DNA from: Brienomyrus brachyistius
Taxonomy: Eukaryota; Chordata; Actinopteri; Osteoglossiformes; Mormyridae
NCBI RefSeq assembly: GCF_023856365.1
Contig: NC_064540.1
Span: 25,536,474 to 25,600,473, forward strand
Reading direction: 5' to 3'
DNA length: 64,000 bases
The translations under genes and the position numbers were made by a program. Shown here in pieces: positions 13,161 through 25,911 of the stretch. The notes under the pieces are model-generated. The model saw nothing but the letters and a program-made list of their open reading frames with translations. It did no database searches and was not told the origin of the DNA. How positions within the stretch are numbered: position 1 is the stretch's first letter; every line of letters begins with the position of its first letter.

Positions 13161-14700
13161 GATTTCCATCCAGCTAAAATCTCTGACGTGAATATCCTCG
13201 GAGACTGAGATAAGGATTTCCAACCAGCTGAAGTCCGTGATGTACAAATCCTCAGAGAGTGAGATAAGGATTTCCGTCCCTCTGAAATCTGTTATGTACA
13301 CATCCTCAGAGACTGAGATTAGGATTTCCATCCATCTGAAATCTGTTATGTACACATCCTCAGAGACTGAGATAAGAATTTCCATCCATCTGAAGTCCGT
13401 GTCGTACACATGCTTAGACACTCAGTTAAGGATCTCCTTCCAGCTAAAATCTGTGACGTACAAATACTCAGAGACTGAGATTGGAATTTCCATCCATCTA
13501 AAATCTGTGAAGTACAAATACTCAGAGACTGAGATTAGAATTTCCATCCAGCTGAAATCTGTGAGGTACACATCCTCAGAGACTGAGATTAGGATTTCCA
13601 TCCAGCTGAAATCTGTGACGTACACATGCTAAGAGTCTGAGATAAGAATTTACATCATTTCCATAAAGCTGAAGTCCCTGACGTACACATCCTCAGACAC
13701 TGAGTTAAGGATTTCCATCCAGCTAAAATCTGACGTAGACATACTAAGAGACTGAGTTAAGGATTTCCATCCAACTGAAATCTGTGACGTAAACATACTC
13801 AGAGACTGAGTTAAGGATTTCCATCATTTCCATCCAGCTGAAGTCCGTGACGTACACATGCTAAAAGACTGAGTTAAGGATTTCCATCCATCTGAAATCT
13901 GTGACGTACACATCCTCAGAGAGTGAGATAAGGATTTCCATACAGCTGATGTCCGTGACGTACACATCCTCAGAGAGTGAGATAAGGATTTCCATCCAGC
14001 TGATGTCCGTGACGTACACATGCTCAGAGACTGAAATAAGGATTTCCATCCAGCTGAAATCTGTGACGTGAACATCCTCGGAGACTGAATTAAGGATTAA
14101 CTTCCAGCTGAAATCTGTGACTTTCACGTGTTCAAAGACTGAGTTAAGGATCTCCATCCAGCTAAAATCTGACGTACACATGCTAAAAGACTGAGATAAG
14201 GATTTCCATCCAACTGAAATCTGACGTACACATGCTAAGAGTCTGGGCTATGAATTTCAATCCAGCTGATATTTGTTACAATCACGTATTCAGAGGCTGA
14301 GATAAGGATTTTCATCCAGCTGAAGTCCGAGGCATGTACGTGTTCAGAGACTGAATTAAGGATTTCCATACAGCTAAAATCTTTGACGTACACATGCTAA
14401 GAGACTGAGATATGGATTTCCATCCAGCTGAAATCTGTGACGTGAACATCCTCGGAGACTGAGTTAAGGATTAACTTCCAGCTGAAATCTGTGACTTTCA
14501 CGTGTTCAGAGACTGAGTTAACTATTTCCATGTACCTGAAGTCCGAGACATTTACGTGTTCAGTGACTGAGATAAGGATTAACTTCCAGCTGAAGTCCGT
14601 GACGTACACATGCTCAGAGACTGAGTTAAGGATTTCTATCCATCTAAAATCTGTGAAGTACACATGCTACAAGACTGAGTTAAGGATTTCCATACAGCTA

Positions 14701-14890
14701 AAATCTTTGACGTACACATGCTAAGAGACTGAGTTAAGGTTTTCCATCCAGCTAAAATCTTTGACGTACACATGCTAAGAGACTGAGTTAAGGTTTTCCA
14801 TCCAGCTAAAATCTTTGACGTACACATGCTAAGAGACTGAGTTAAGGTTTTCCATCCAGCTAAAATCTTTGACGTACACATGCTAAGAGA
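14701..14890. repeat. Recently homogenised 54-bp units
   Basis: Within the minisatellite, successive 54-bp units here are identical. They carry private variants ('aaggttttcc', 'ctaaaatctttgacg') absent from most of the array. Identity over three tandem units points to very recent slippage or unequal exchange, and this part is probably length-variable between individuals. Confidence 0.9.
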
Positions 14891-15406
14891 CCGAGTTAAG
14901 GATTTCCATCCAGCAGAAGTCTGTGACGTACACATGCTCAGAGTCTGAGTTTACAATTTCCATCCAGCTGAAGTCCGTGACGTTTACATGCTGAGAGACT
15001 CAGTTAAGAATTTCCATCTAGCTGAAGCCTGTGATGTTCACATGCCCAAAGGCTGAGTCACAGCTTCCCAGAAATTCTTTAAAAACAAAGCCCATCCTGC
15101 ACACTGAGGTTATAAACCATCACAAGCATCTATCTGGGACCAAGCAGCAAAGAGTTTAAATGTACATTAAGTTGTCATGTGGGAAAAATGTCACCAAGGT
15201 CGTGTTTAGTGCCTGGAAGCAGTTGCCATGGAAACCATTTGTGCTTTTATAACTTCCACAAGGGCATGTATTAATGTGTTTTAAACACTACCTACAATAC
15301 TATTACCAAGAAGTGGCGAATTCCAAGTCTGCTTGTTTCAGGCCCTGTTGAGTTTTTTTTTACTTTATGCAGTTTGCAGTGTTGTACCTAGATGAAGATG
15401 GAGATT

Positions 15407-15425
15407 GGGGGGGGGGGGGGGGGGG
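15407..15425 (+). repeat. Poly-G run (19 nt)
   Basis: Nineteen consecutive G residues. The assembled length is likely unreliable. Confidence 0.9.
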
Positions 15426-18400
15426 AGGTGGAGTTTCCATTGATCTGTTGAGTACCTGCTGATCAGCCTGCCGTCCATTCCGTAAATGTCAGTAAGGACA
15501 AATCTGTGGCCTGTTCTGGCTTCAGTGCTCATCTTACCAGAGTATTGTTTGAATTCATTCCAAAAGTGAGACAAGGCAAACAACCTACAACCACCACCGT
15601 TACCCTTTCATGTTTCTTTACTTTAGAATCAACGCGCAGTTGTACGGATAAGATTGAGCATTTTTTGCCTGCTGGTATATGGCCAACACCTACCAATTCA
15701 TACCAGGCCAAACCGATACTTCCATGTCTCAATAAAGAACGAAGTGAAGTGGAGGGGAGAGCAGTGTCAGTGCAGTGAGAGGGCTGGGTCTACGCCAGTC
15801 CTGGCACGCTTAATGCCTATAGGCTTTGTGGGAGTGCCCGTCAGTTAGTAACAACGCCACTCCCAGAAGGCAGTGACATTCCAAAGAATCGTACCATCAA
15901 GAGCTGCAAACGTCCAAATGAGAGGACATCCTCAACACTGAGAAATGTCGCGCAGAATGCCATATTAGTAACAACCCCGTTCCGAAGAAAGAACTTCAAG
16001 GAGAAACTAAAAGTCCTTCAGCTTGTGATAGCAAATGTCAATCATAGCGGCATCTGCTCAGTGATACTGTAAATGTTTAACAGGAAATTTAAGGCAAATC
16101 TTATAAAAAGGGCTTTGGTGGAAGTGTACAGATACAAATCAACATTAAACTAATAACAGAACTGTGCAGGGAGAAAAGCAGAAAGACCTGCAATATCTCC
16201 TACATTACAACTGCATCTGGCTGGCTTAGGCAGCCAAGGAAGGAAGCACTTAAAGGGAAAATTATTTTTACAGAAGTAAAAGTCAGGTGTATTTATTCAT
16301 GGCATGTTGTTATATTCTGTTCCACTGCTGCATTTTTATGGGAATTCTTCTGAAAGGAATTTATTTCAATAGATACTCAAACACAGAGATCTGTTCGTTT
16401 AGACTGTTAACAACTCTGCGCTGATATCAATCCATTTGTCCATTCTTCCATCTTCCAAACCCTGACCCGTGTCACTGGCCATTTACACTCGGTTTTAAAA
16501 TGCATCTTGGGTGAGATACATCACCATTTACAGCTGTATCCATCATGCATCTCTAAGGTGTCCAGCTGACCACTCAGCTGTTCAGATTCCGTTACTACCT
16601 ACGCCACTTCCACTAGAAGGTCAAAGGGCCCTGCCTACAGTTTTTATGACGTCCTTGTTGGGGACGTATCAGGACGCATCAGTGTGGACGCTACAAAAGA
16701 TGGGTGGTCAGATGTTTCGCAGACCACTTCAGCAAGTGGTTTGAGTCAACCTGCAATCCAATTATCCAAGATGCATTCAAAACCAAGTGTGATCAGGGCC
16801 ACAGAGAGTTAATTCGACACCATGGACAAGAAAACTTAACAGTTTTTATACTGTTAGCCAGGAAAAAAACATTTTCGAACACATTTATATTTAGAAGTAG
16901 ATGTGACATATACTTTCTGACAGGAATAAGACAGTAAGACATGCAATTTAGAAAACTAGTCACCCAGCCAACAAATGCTAGTGGAAGGCAAGTATAACAT
17001 TCTTGCTAGAAAACCATGTTAGGATACACTGAAGCTATTTATACATCTTCCATTTCGTGTATTCACATGACATTTTTGACTTTCTTGAAGGACGTACTTA
17101 GCAAAACCACATTTATGAGTCAAACTTGCAAGGCATTTGCAGGATTTTTGTATCAGTACTGCTAAAGAGCCCTAAAGCATGCAATGCCCATTAGTAAGCA
17201 TAGGAAGCTAGCTGAATGTTCATTTAGGACATAAGTAGTAACCAATCCTGAGAGTGAATGTCTTTTGCTGGGACACTTAGGTAAGATCAGACGTTACAAG
17301 TGGATTACAGTGCTCGCCTGGTTAAACAGTAAAACAATACAACAGCACCTTTAGATGTTTTTTTTGTTTTCAAAAAAAAAAGAAAAACTCTAGGAAGAGT
17401 GTACTATTTTGCAAGCTAACAAAAGGTACAGATAATGCAAGACAAAACAATAGTTTTTTGTTTAGCTTTTTTTTGGCTTGACAGTCTAAACATTACAAAG
17501 CTGGGATTATCTTGATGTTTTCTTGGAGCTGTTGCTAAGTCAGTGTTTAATACTCACAGTAAATTGTTCAGTGAATTAATTAGGAGCATTGGCACTGGTA
17601 AGTCATAAATGATTTTACTGCAATTCTATACAAGTGAAACAGAAAATGGATGAATACTTCACTGACACAGTGCAGACTATCTCTGATACTGCTGTTTTTG
17701 GAATTTGTTGACTGTTATTACTTAATATCCTATGTCTGTCTCAGTTTATTAGGGTAAACATGCCAAGTTATCTGTGAAGAAAATGAAGATAAATTATGAC
17801 CAGAGTCCTCGGATAGAGAATCGTTTACCTTAGTATCTTGTTAACAGAGAGTTTTTGTTTCCATCCCAGAATGGGACCTGCTGTTGAACCTTTAAAAGAG
17901 GTATTTTGCATTAGTCCCACCAGGTGTACAAATTAATACAAGTTATTTATAAAATCCTCACTGAAAGAACAAGACCCTTTACCGGGGGTGGGTTCCTGTT
18001 ACTTTCATTACCTGACAGTCTCCCAAATGAAGCTTTAGCGCCCACATTTATAGAGGTGGGGTGAAGACCAAGTGCTTTTTGCACTACAGGAGTGTCCAGC
18101 TATGCCACCAGAGGGTCAGCATGCACAAAGAATCTGGTTCCGACTGAGCACTTGCATCAGTGTTCTCCCACTGCTTATACAGTGAGAGCTACTTTTACAA
18201 AGACAATAATATGAAGAGTTGAATTGGGGGGGGTCATGATCACGTACAAATGTCTTGAAGATTGACCAGTCAACTGGTTGGCGACCAGTGACTTATACAT
18301 TTGCTGCAGCTCCAGACTTCCCCTGAATGAACTAATTTAACCTTCTCTCTCAGCACAGAGGAGAGAGCTTGAGAATTGACATAGACTGATGGCTCCCATG

Positions 18401-19638
18401 ACCAGGACTGGTGTTTCTGTTTTATAAAGGGCAGTCACAGGCAGCCAAAAGCTGGCAAAAGCAGAATGATGTGGTGGGAATATGCCTATTGTATGGTTTC
18501 CAAGAGGCCCTGAAATACTGCAGTCTAAAAGGTACCACAAAGGTCACAGATTATTTAATCGAGTCAGTAATTTTCCACGCATTTTTTTTCAAATGCCTGT
18601 GGGTTCACTCCATGCTTGTCTGTCTGGTTATAATGTTACTTAATTTTGTGGAAAGAATCTTAATTGGCCACAGAGGGATAATCAGTGGCTTGTTGAATAA
18701 TTCTTTATGACTGCAGCTTATCCACCAGTCTTAGATTGGGTGTCTCTTTCTGTTCTGGCAATTTTCCTTTAAAAGCACTTTTTCCAATGCATTTTATGAC
18801 TCTCAAGACCTATGATTTTGGTTTCGGCAATTAAGCTTGGCAATGATAAGAAAGGTGTGCTCCAGGGAAGACCCAAGATAGCTTCCTTGCTAGAATAATT
18901 GTCATGGCAATTGAGGATCTCCCATGCTTTGTAGATGTCATCACGATGTGCTTCTTTAACCTTCTGAGCACAGACTACTGCTGAAAAAAATTAACCATAC
19001 TCTACACCTGTCTAGCGTTATCCCTGGTGTGATACGGACATGTCTGGGTTATGAACTCTCTCCCCTGTTTTCTGCTGTCACGCACCGGCCTTCGGCTGGA
19101 AAGTCAGCCTTGCACGACAATCCCTTTAAATGTACAGATTTTCTGAAAACCGTACGCCTAATTTGAAAAAGAAAGAAGTAATATGACATGGTAAATATAG
19201 TATGTTGAAAAGAAAGCAGATTTTGATGATATTCATTTAGTGCCGTGGTCTGTTTGAGGAGAAGAACTGTGCTTTGTTCTTACTAACAAAGCGAGGTTCT
19301 TGCAGGAACATGCTTCTGCCCAGGGACAGACGAGCTTTCGAAGGACACACAATGAGAAATGTTAACTCGAGCGAAGTACATACAGACGGTCATGGTTGGT
19401 GTGAAGGCTGAGAACAGCAAGATCAAAACAGAATCAAGCTACCGAGAAAAAGATTTATGATTAAATATTTGTTGAACATTGTGTTACTGTCAGGTTTACG
19501 ATCTGATCATTTTCTGTAATCTACAGATAAGGAGAGAATAGTCTTTTATTAGCTCCCCTCACCTCTGGCAAGGTGTGGGTGCAGCCCGGATCCAGGTAGG
19601 TGGCTGCAGCAGGTGGCATCAGCTAACTGACCTCCTTT

Positions 19639-19651
19639 CCTCTGTTGGCAG
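19639..19651 (+). promoter_or_regulatory. Splice acceptor of the ngf coding exon
   Basis: The pyrimidine-rich tract 'cctcctttcctctgttggcag' runs to 19651. The exon then begins AACGCGAGCCC followed by the ATG. This shows that at least one 5' non-coding exon lies upstream and that translation starts inside this exon rather than at the upstream in-frame ATG at 19645, which is intronic. Confidence 0.8.
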
Positions 19652-19662
19652 AACGCGAGCCC

Positions 19663-20304
19663 ATGAGGTCGTCGATGCTGATCCTGCTCTTCCTGATTGG
19701 CGTCCAGGCTGCAGCGAACATGGGGGGGGAGGATCGGGCATGGGAGGAGTCCAGGCCCGAGAGCCTATCACAGAAAAGGACCGACCCCTGGGACGATACC
19801 GAGATCCTCAGCCAGACAGACACTGCTTCCTCGGACTCAGCCCCTACTGTGGACCCCGAACTCTTCAACAGCCGGCAGCGGCACTCAGCCCGGGTGCTCT
19901 TCAGCACCCACCCTCCGGAGTCAGAGCCCGGAACCAGGGTGCGCAGGCATGCGGCGCCGTCGCAGTCCCGCGGTGTTTATTCCGTGTGTGACAGCGTCAG
20001 TGCCTGGGTGGGCAACAAGACCAGGGCCACGGACATCTCAGGCAATGACGTCACGGTGCTGCCCAACGTCAACATCAACAACGTCGTCAAGAAGCAGTAC
20101 TTCTTCGAGACCATGTGCCGGGCTGCTAAGTCCGGTTCCTCAGGATGCCTGGGTGTGGATGCTCGCCACTGGAACTCCCACTGCACCAACACACACACAT
20201 TTGTCCGGGCGCTCACCTCCTTCAACAACCTGGTGGCCTGGCGGCTCATCCGCATTAATGTGGCTTGCGTCTGCGTGCTCAGCCGCAAGTCCTGGAGACA
20301 ATGA
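19663..20304 (+). CDS. ngf: Nerve growth factor precursor (pre-pro-NGF)
   Basis: This is a secreted neurotrophin that signals through TrkA and p75NTR to support sensory and sympathetic neurons. The single coding exon gives 213 residues. The chosen ATG lies 11 bases after the splice acceptor ending at 19651 and is followed by a hydrophobic signal peptide ([18 protein letters not shown]). The pro-region is acidic and ends in the furin-type site RVRR at residues 92-95. The mature domain has 118 residues, as is usual for NGF. It shows [51 protein letters not shown] and the terminal CVCVLSRK, giving all six cystine-knot cysteines and the receptor-contacting Trp of SAWVG. NINN in loop 2 is conserved, and a potential N-glycosylation site (NKT) lies after that Trp. 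The pre-pro part (95 residues) is shorter than the roughly 121 of mammals. Other open frames across this exon are shadows. Fish can carry two ngf copies; I cannot tell which this is. Confidence 0.97.
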   Translation: MRSSMLILLFLIGVQAAANMGGEDRAWEESRPESLSQKRTDPWDDTEILSQTDTASSDSAPTVDPELFNSRQRHSARVLFSTHPPESEPGTRVRRHAAPSQSRGVYSVCDSVSAWVGNKTRATDISGNDVTVLPNVNINNVVKKQYFFETMCRAAKSGSSGCLGVDARHWNSHCTNTHTFVRALTSFNNLVAWRLIRINVACVCVLSRKSWRQ

Positions 20305-20560
20305 CTGGCACCCACTGCAGGCCCCTCTCCCAACAGGCAGTATGACGGACAGCAAAAGGCCATGCCAACAATAACCCTCTGCCCAGTGGCGATCTGTCAC
20401 AATCCAAACCCTGATCTCACACTGTAAATTACTGGTTATTTTAAGTTATAAGGACCGCATATCATATTTATAGTTTATACAGTCAAAAAGTATATATAAG
20501 AATTCATGCGTTCATTGTTGTGTTGCTGTTGATTTTGTTATTTATTAAACGCTTCCTATA
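20305..20560 (+). other. ngf 3' UTR start with candidate poly(A) signal
   Basis: The ngf stop (TGA, 20302-20304) is followed by AT-rich sequence. An ATTAAA hexamer at 20544-20549 lies downstream of several TATATA and TTATTT motifs of the AU-rich type seen in growth-factor 3' UTRs. The real cleavage site cannot be set from sequence alone. Confidence 0.4.
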
Positions 20561-22705
20561 TATGCAGGACGCTGTTACTCCTTAAGCCGGTAAAGCCTTA
20601 TTTTCCAACACAAAGGGACAATCACTCATATCCTATCAAGTAAATGACAGTCCGGCTTCATGAAAGGCACAGGACATACCAAGGCTCTTTGCGTTGGAGG
20701 GTACTCCTTCTCCGCCCTTCGTATTTATCTTAAGTGTGCATGTCTGTACACTGTTTCATGAATTTTCTCATTGCATTCCTAGAGGTGAAGTGTTTCAGCT
20801 GATTTGTTTACTTGAGGATTTAGATTTATCTCCCACTTTACTCAGTCAGTGTAAGCTCCACCCCACGCACAGGATGATTCCTTGAGGCCTAAGCTGATGA
20901 CTAAAGTTGATTGTGGACCAAACGTACCACTGGAGGGCTTGGTAATCCGGTCCTGTGCCTGGTATGACATCAGGTAAGTGCAAACAAGGAGCCCAAAGTC
21001 TGGTTTCGGAGGAGTTAGGAACCCACTGGCGATTTCATAACTGAAACAGTGTAGTCGTATCGGTGGTATGGCAAAAGTGGCTGTTTAGTTTGTTTTTATC
21101 CAACAATGTATACTTTGTGCTCACTGATGCAGAGCCACAAATGCTGCATGAGTCAAGTGCCAGACTGGAAACCAAAAGCAAACTCACGCTACCGTAAATG
21201 AAGGGTCATAGTCAAGCAGTTACGTTTAAAGTCGCACTTCTGTAATTACTACTTCCCATCAACAGCACTTACAAAATACAGTTATAGAGGAACATTACCT
21301 AAAATGGAAAGAGTGCTACATAAATCTCCATCAGGCTCTTTATAAAATCATGATCTTCTGCTACTCAGTTTTCAGATTCTGGTTGTGCGCTTATGTCAGG
21401 AACCATAGAGCCAGACGCTGCTGCTCCACGCTGCTGACCTTTTTTTATCATTGTTGGGCCACCGTCGATGGTTGCCCACCATGGAACGGGACCACGCTTT
21501 AGGCACCAAGGAGGCAAGCAGTAGAACAGGAGAAACATCAAATGTCAAAGCCCGCTCCTGGGTAAAGAGGTCAAGAAAAACATCTGGCAAACAGAGCCAC
21601 GTGTTGTTGAGATCATGGGACACAGGCTCAGCCAATTCATTACTCAGTGCCCCATCGTCAGATGTTTACGTGGAGTGATTGGACGGCTTTCAGGCAGACA
21701 GGCACCTTTTCACCCTGAATCGACCAATAGGGTTTGCGGCTCCAAAGTGATTCTGAAAACACTGAAAGGGAAATGCCCTACAGGGAAAAACTATTTAAGG
21801 TCTTTTTTGTACTTTTTTTGTACTTCTCCATTCATGCATTTTTAACGAAAATCACTGGACATTCCCTGCAATACAATAGACTGTGACCAGTCCAGCTCAT
21901 GGACTTAGATCACATGTTACTTCTCTCATTTTGCATTTGGACTACATTAATGCAACATTTTGGGGTAAAAGTCTAGGGTTACAAATTTCAGGACCGCTAT
22001 TTAATAAAGTTTGCAATGTGTGTGTGTGTTTCATCAGAATTATTGTGCACTGTTCCTTAGACTATTTAAAAGCTAAAGCCTTCACCTGTAATACACCAGC
22101 CTTGGAATGCATCCTGTAAGTTTTCTACTGATTTATGATAAAGTTCACTGATATTATATTTTATATTGTACCACATTACATGATGCTACATTATGCTCTA
22201 TGTGTGTGTGTGTGGGGGGAGGGTGGTTAACTATCAGCACCTGGAAACGACTGCCACCAAACGATAAAACCCACATACACAACCTGCCATGTGATCGTAA
22301 GGCCCAAATGCCCTTTACCTTTTTTACCGTTTAAGCGAAAGCCAAGCTGAGTTTCAGGGCAGCAGATGGTGACTTGGCGGCGCCCAGAATCTTTGACGTG
22401 GCAGTTCCGCTCGCGCTCAAAAGACACATTTGCTGACAAGCCATGATGCCCGAAACTTGCCTCAGAGGCACAGCGGGAGCAGATCAACCCCACAGATTTC
22501 CTCTCATCAAAACCGGATACCGGGCTATTCTCTTAAAATATGCTGCTAAAAGAAGTTATGGAAGTACTTCATAATTAATGCGCATTTGCATACTAAAGAA
22601 AATATGCTTTGTTCTTTAAAACAGCCCTGGAAATGAACGTGACCTATGGATAATTCCATTAGGTATGTGTGCTTAGCTAGTCAGCACTATGCGAGTGCGA
22701 GAGCT

Positions 22706-22732
22706 TGTCTGTCTGTCTGTCTGTCTGTCTGT
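22706..22732. repeat. (GTCT)n microsatellite
   Basis: About six to seven tandem copies of a TCTG tetranucleotide. Confidence 0.9.
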
Positions 22733-24775
22733 TTTTCTTTTCTTAAATATAAATCAATACAAGGAAATTATTTTCTGGAAGTGAGACACTCATGAAGATC
22801 TGTGGTCTTCACTGCCCTCTAGGTCCCACTGGACAGAAATGTCAAAAGGCTCATACATGTAAAGCAGAAAGCTAAAGGAATCTTCCAAGCTGCCTTCTGG
22901 GTATAAATGCAACCACAATCCTCAACAATGAAACGAAAACACACATATTATAGAACGAATATCTCGAGTGTGGGAAAACTGAAAGAGCTGCAAATAGCAC
23001 AGTAATACTCGTAAGAAAGGGGTGTGCCGTCCATACATGCATTAACAAGCAATCGTTTTGTGAATAGAAGTAATCATCAATTTAAAGGTGATGCTGTCTT
23101 AGAACATCCCACACACTCAGCTGCAGCAGAAATTCCATCCTGAGGTTCTTACGTTTGAAAGGTGACACGTGCTGAAGAATCTGTTTTTTTTTTTTTTTGT
23201 TGTTTTTTTTACAGATCCCTGGAGCAGACACAGGCGGAGTGCTACGTGTCTCAACTCACACTTTTTTTCATGTCACCCGTTTAACCTACAGAACAGGAAG
23301 AAAAATGCCAATAGAGTCATAACCCGCCCCTGTAATCAAGATATTCCTGAAATTCTAAAGCGTGAATGATCACCATTGATTGCAATAAAACTTGCATACA
23401 AAACATTTTGCAAGTAATTCATCATATACAATTGAAACTATACTATGTGATCCTATCTTGATGTTTGGATTTACAGGTGTGATCTGAGATTGAAGGCTGG
23501 TTATACGGATTGCCGACATCATTATATATGTTATATATTTCATGCATGGAATTCTGGGACAGTGGGCATCCCCCACTTAGATACATGTTTTACTCATTTT
23601 ATTGCAGGGATTGCCTAGCCTGCTTCTCCATGTACACATAAACATACATACACATACACAACTATACACCTACCTTAACTGGCACTTTACATAGAGGTGA
23701 ATTTTCTAATAGCTGTTGATTACTAATTACTAATTCACTTATGAAACAAAACTCCTCGCATACTACATACTACACATACTACACACCCTCAATTGGCTTC
23801 TTTTTTATGTCTATTCCTTTTGGAGGCTTAAATTAATTTGGAAGAGCTGAATCACAACAATATACTTTTAGTTTTCTTTCTTTACACACAAAGCCTAATC
23901 TCACAGAGTTATACATCACTGGTGTTTGCTCAGACCCAGCACTTAATTTCTTTATTAAAAGAATATTTTTATAAGGAAATGAAGTGCAAATTCAAGTACA
24001 GATTCTATATCTTGCATGACAGATACAGTTGAGCACCTGAGGAGTATAATTTTAGCAAATCCTGCCACCTAGCGTTCATTTTAAAAACAGCACTATATTT
24101 TTTTTATGTGAAATAAAACTGTGGGAATTTTTTTTTTTAAATTAAAAATATCAATTATTAAAAAATCATCTTTCCAATATATATAAAACACCATGAAACT
24201 GGAGACAACATCAAACAATATCTATACTACTTAAAACAATAATCAAAATGAAAAGATATAAAGGCATTCAGAGATCAAAAACAATATTAATATATGGCTG
24301 CCATGTATCATCCAAGCCCAAAAGGTGGTGATAATGGGGGGGGTGATATTTCATACTCTGTGTGTGCATCTGTATGTGTGAAATATTACTTGTAAGGTCA
24401 TTGTGAACCATGGGCAGAGGGCTGGCTTCTCACTCTGCAGTCACGTGGTGGTAATTTCATCCACTGGTACCAGACTCCCTTGCAGGCAGCATCTGTTCTC
24501 GCTCCTCCAAGGGAGAAAAGAAAAAAAATCCTTTATTCCTTTGTTCCAGACACAAGCTGGTGACCAGACCACACCTCCACAGCTGAGCCAGACCCGGGGG
24601 TGACAAGAGCTCCCCAAGTCGGATAAAGTGCTAGTTCAGCCATCTGAGATGCCAAGATTCCAGCTGAACCAATAAATTCTCGATTCCAAGCTTTTGTGTT
24701 TCCCTCCTGTAGAAAACATGCTACATGCAGCACTGACCATGAAACTGATGCATTACAACATGAGGACCATGGTCG

Positions 24776-24800
24776 TCATCATCATCATCATCATCATCAT
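24776..24800. repeat. (ATC)n microsatellite
   Basis: Eight tandem copies of the trinucleotide ATC. They account for a histidine run in one shadow frame. Confidence 0.9.
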
Positions 24801-25911
24801 TGTGATCATGACTTCAGTAAATCTCTATCATGGCCTGTAGGTCACAACTTCCCAGGTCTAATGGTTCTCTGTCACCTGATTCACCACGAGAAGTGACCCC
24901 TCCAAAGGTACAAATGAAAAACATCAAACACATTCCTCAATCACTTTCATGCAGTAAGCCCTTTGCGAAAAGACTGCCTTTTTTTTTAGAGATTGCGTCC
25001 CCATTTTCCTTTCCATGTTCTGGAATCGATGTCATAACAGCAGCACAATGAGATCTTCATGGTCTTCTGCCCAGAAAATTAACACGACAGAACTGGTAGA
25101 ACAGTAGATAGGTGATTATATATTTACATGTAAGGGTACGTGTTTATTTCAATTCAATTATGGACAAAAGACAGGACATTATGATTACTGATTTTCTTTA
25201 ACACCAAAAAACCATTTCTGGCTGAAAATCTCATTTGCATGCCTATTTTAAACCAACATAAATAGTTCTATGATGGAATGTGGAACTTGTGGAACACATC
25301 ATTGGAATGAGGACAGGAGGGTTACAAATTGTACCAATAGAACAGCTGTAATGAAATACGTCGCACAGACTCATAGAAGATATTACAATACACCTCAATA
25401 ACTAAATAGGGGTCAGATTTGCTTCCAGGGTAGTATTAAAAAGAAAATGATCTATGATGAACCTTTCTTGCCATATTGCTCTTATTGTGGGCATGGAATA
25501 TAAACCAAAGATTAAAGCAACATGATGTTTTTACCTTCAAGAACAGGGTACCAGCATGTTTTGCAGTTTGTTTTCAGACTGTGGGATTCTCTCTGCAAAG
25601 GCTTGAGAAACAAACTTTCCCACAATATACAAACCCATTAAATTTCACCAGACTACAGTGGAATCAGACACCATGCCAACAATGAAATGTAATACCAGCA
25701 CACTTGCTCTGGTGAGGATCAACAGTAGCCTATGGAGCAGTAAAGAGCCCTTGCAAGTTTAGGAAACCCAGCAGAAGGACAAAAACAGGCCCTTATATCA
25801 TCACACTCACACGATTGTGCAATGGACAAAAAGAGCAAACTCAGGTTATTTGTATTCTGTGTCATGTTTTCATTTATTTAATCTAATAATCATGATTGTA
25901 TACTGCGGTGT

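Larger units (their letters stand above)
9590..15062. repeat. Large 54-bp minisatellite array (~100 units)
   Basis: About 5.5 kb is a tandem array with a 54-bp unit. On the plus strand the unit reads through 'ggatttccatccagctgaaa', 'tctgtgacgtacacatgcta' and 'agagactgagataa'. Two main variants mix: 'ccagctg...catgctaag' and 'ccatctg...catcctcag'. Units at the left edge (to about 9900) and right edge (after 14940) are the most diverged, as expected of an array that expands internally. Local duplications show as higher-order periods: 108 bp (10311 versus 10419), 270 bp or five units (12621 versus 12891), and about 491 bp (11031 versus 11522). A perfect 54-bp run of just over three copies lies at 14701-14890. 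Because 54 is divisible by three and the unit lacks stops in several frames, the array yields repeat ORFs on both strands (longest 182 codons, minus strand 12349-11801). The 491-bp period, unit-length variants and scattered stops break these frames, so I do not regard them as genes. Confidence 0.97.
15063..19651. other. Non-coding region upstream of the ngf coding exon
   Basis: I see no recognisable gene. A 19-base G-run lies at 15407-15425. The rest is AT-rich unique-looking sequence with small open frames that lack motifs or plausible splice structure. If the 5.7-6.1 kb block is the ngf promoter, this is the 3' part of a long 5' intron ending at the acceptor 'cctctgttggcag' at 19639-19651. 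A short stretch before 19602 ending in 'atccag|gtaggt' resembles an exon end, but the resulting intron of about 55 bases would be too short to trust. Confidence 0.5.

Noticed and set aside
9661..14935. Many open frames of 60-182 codons on both strands as repeat-protein genes
   Set aside because: They come from a 54-bp stop-poor unit, exist on both strands in different frames, begin and end at unit variants, and have no promoter or splice context.
9590..15062. CRISPR-like array
   Set aside because: There is no alternation of constant repeats with unique spacers; the whole 54-bp unit repeats, and the surroundings are vertebrate.
19575..20374. Long plus-strand frames (138 and 225 codons) and minus-strand frames over ngf
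   Set aside because: They overlap the ngf exon in other frames. Only the 19663-20304 frame encodes the conserved neurotrophin domain.
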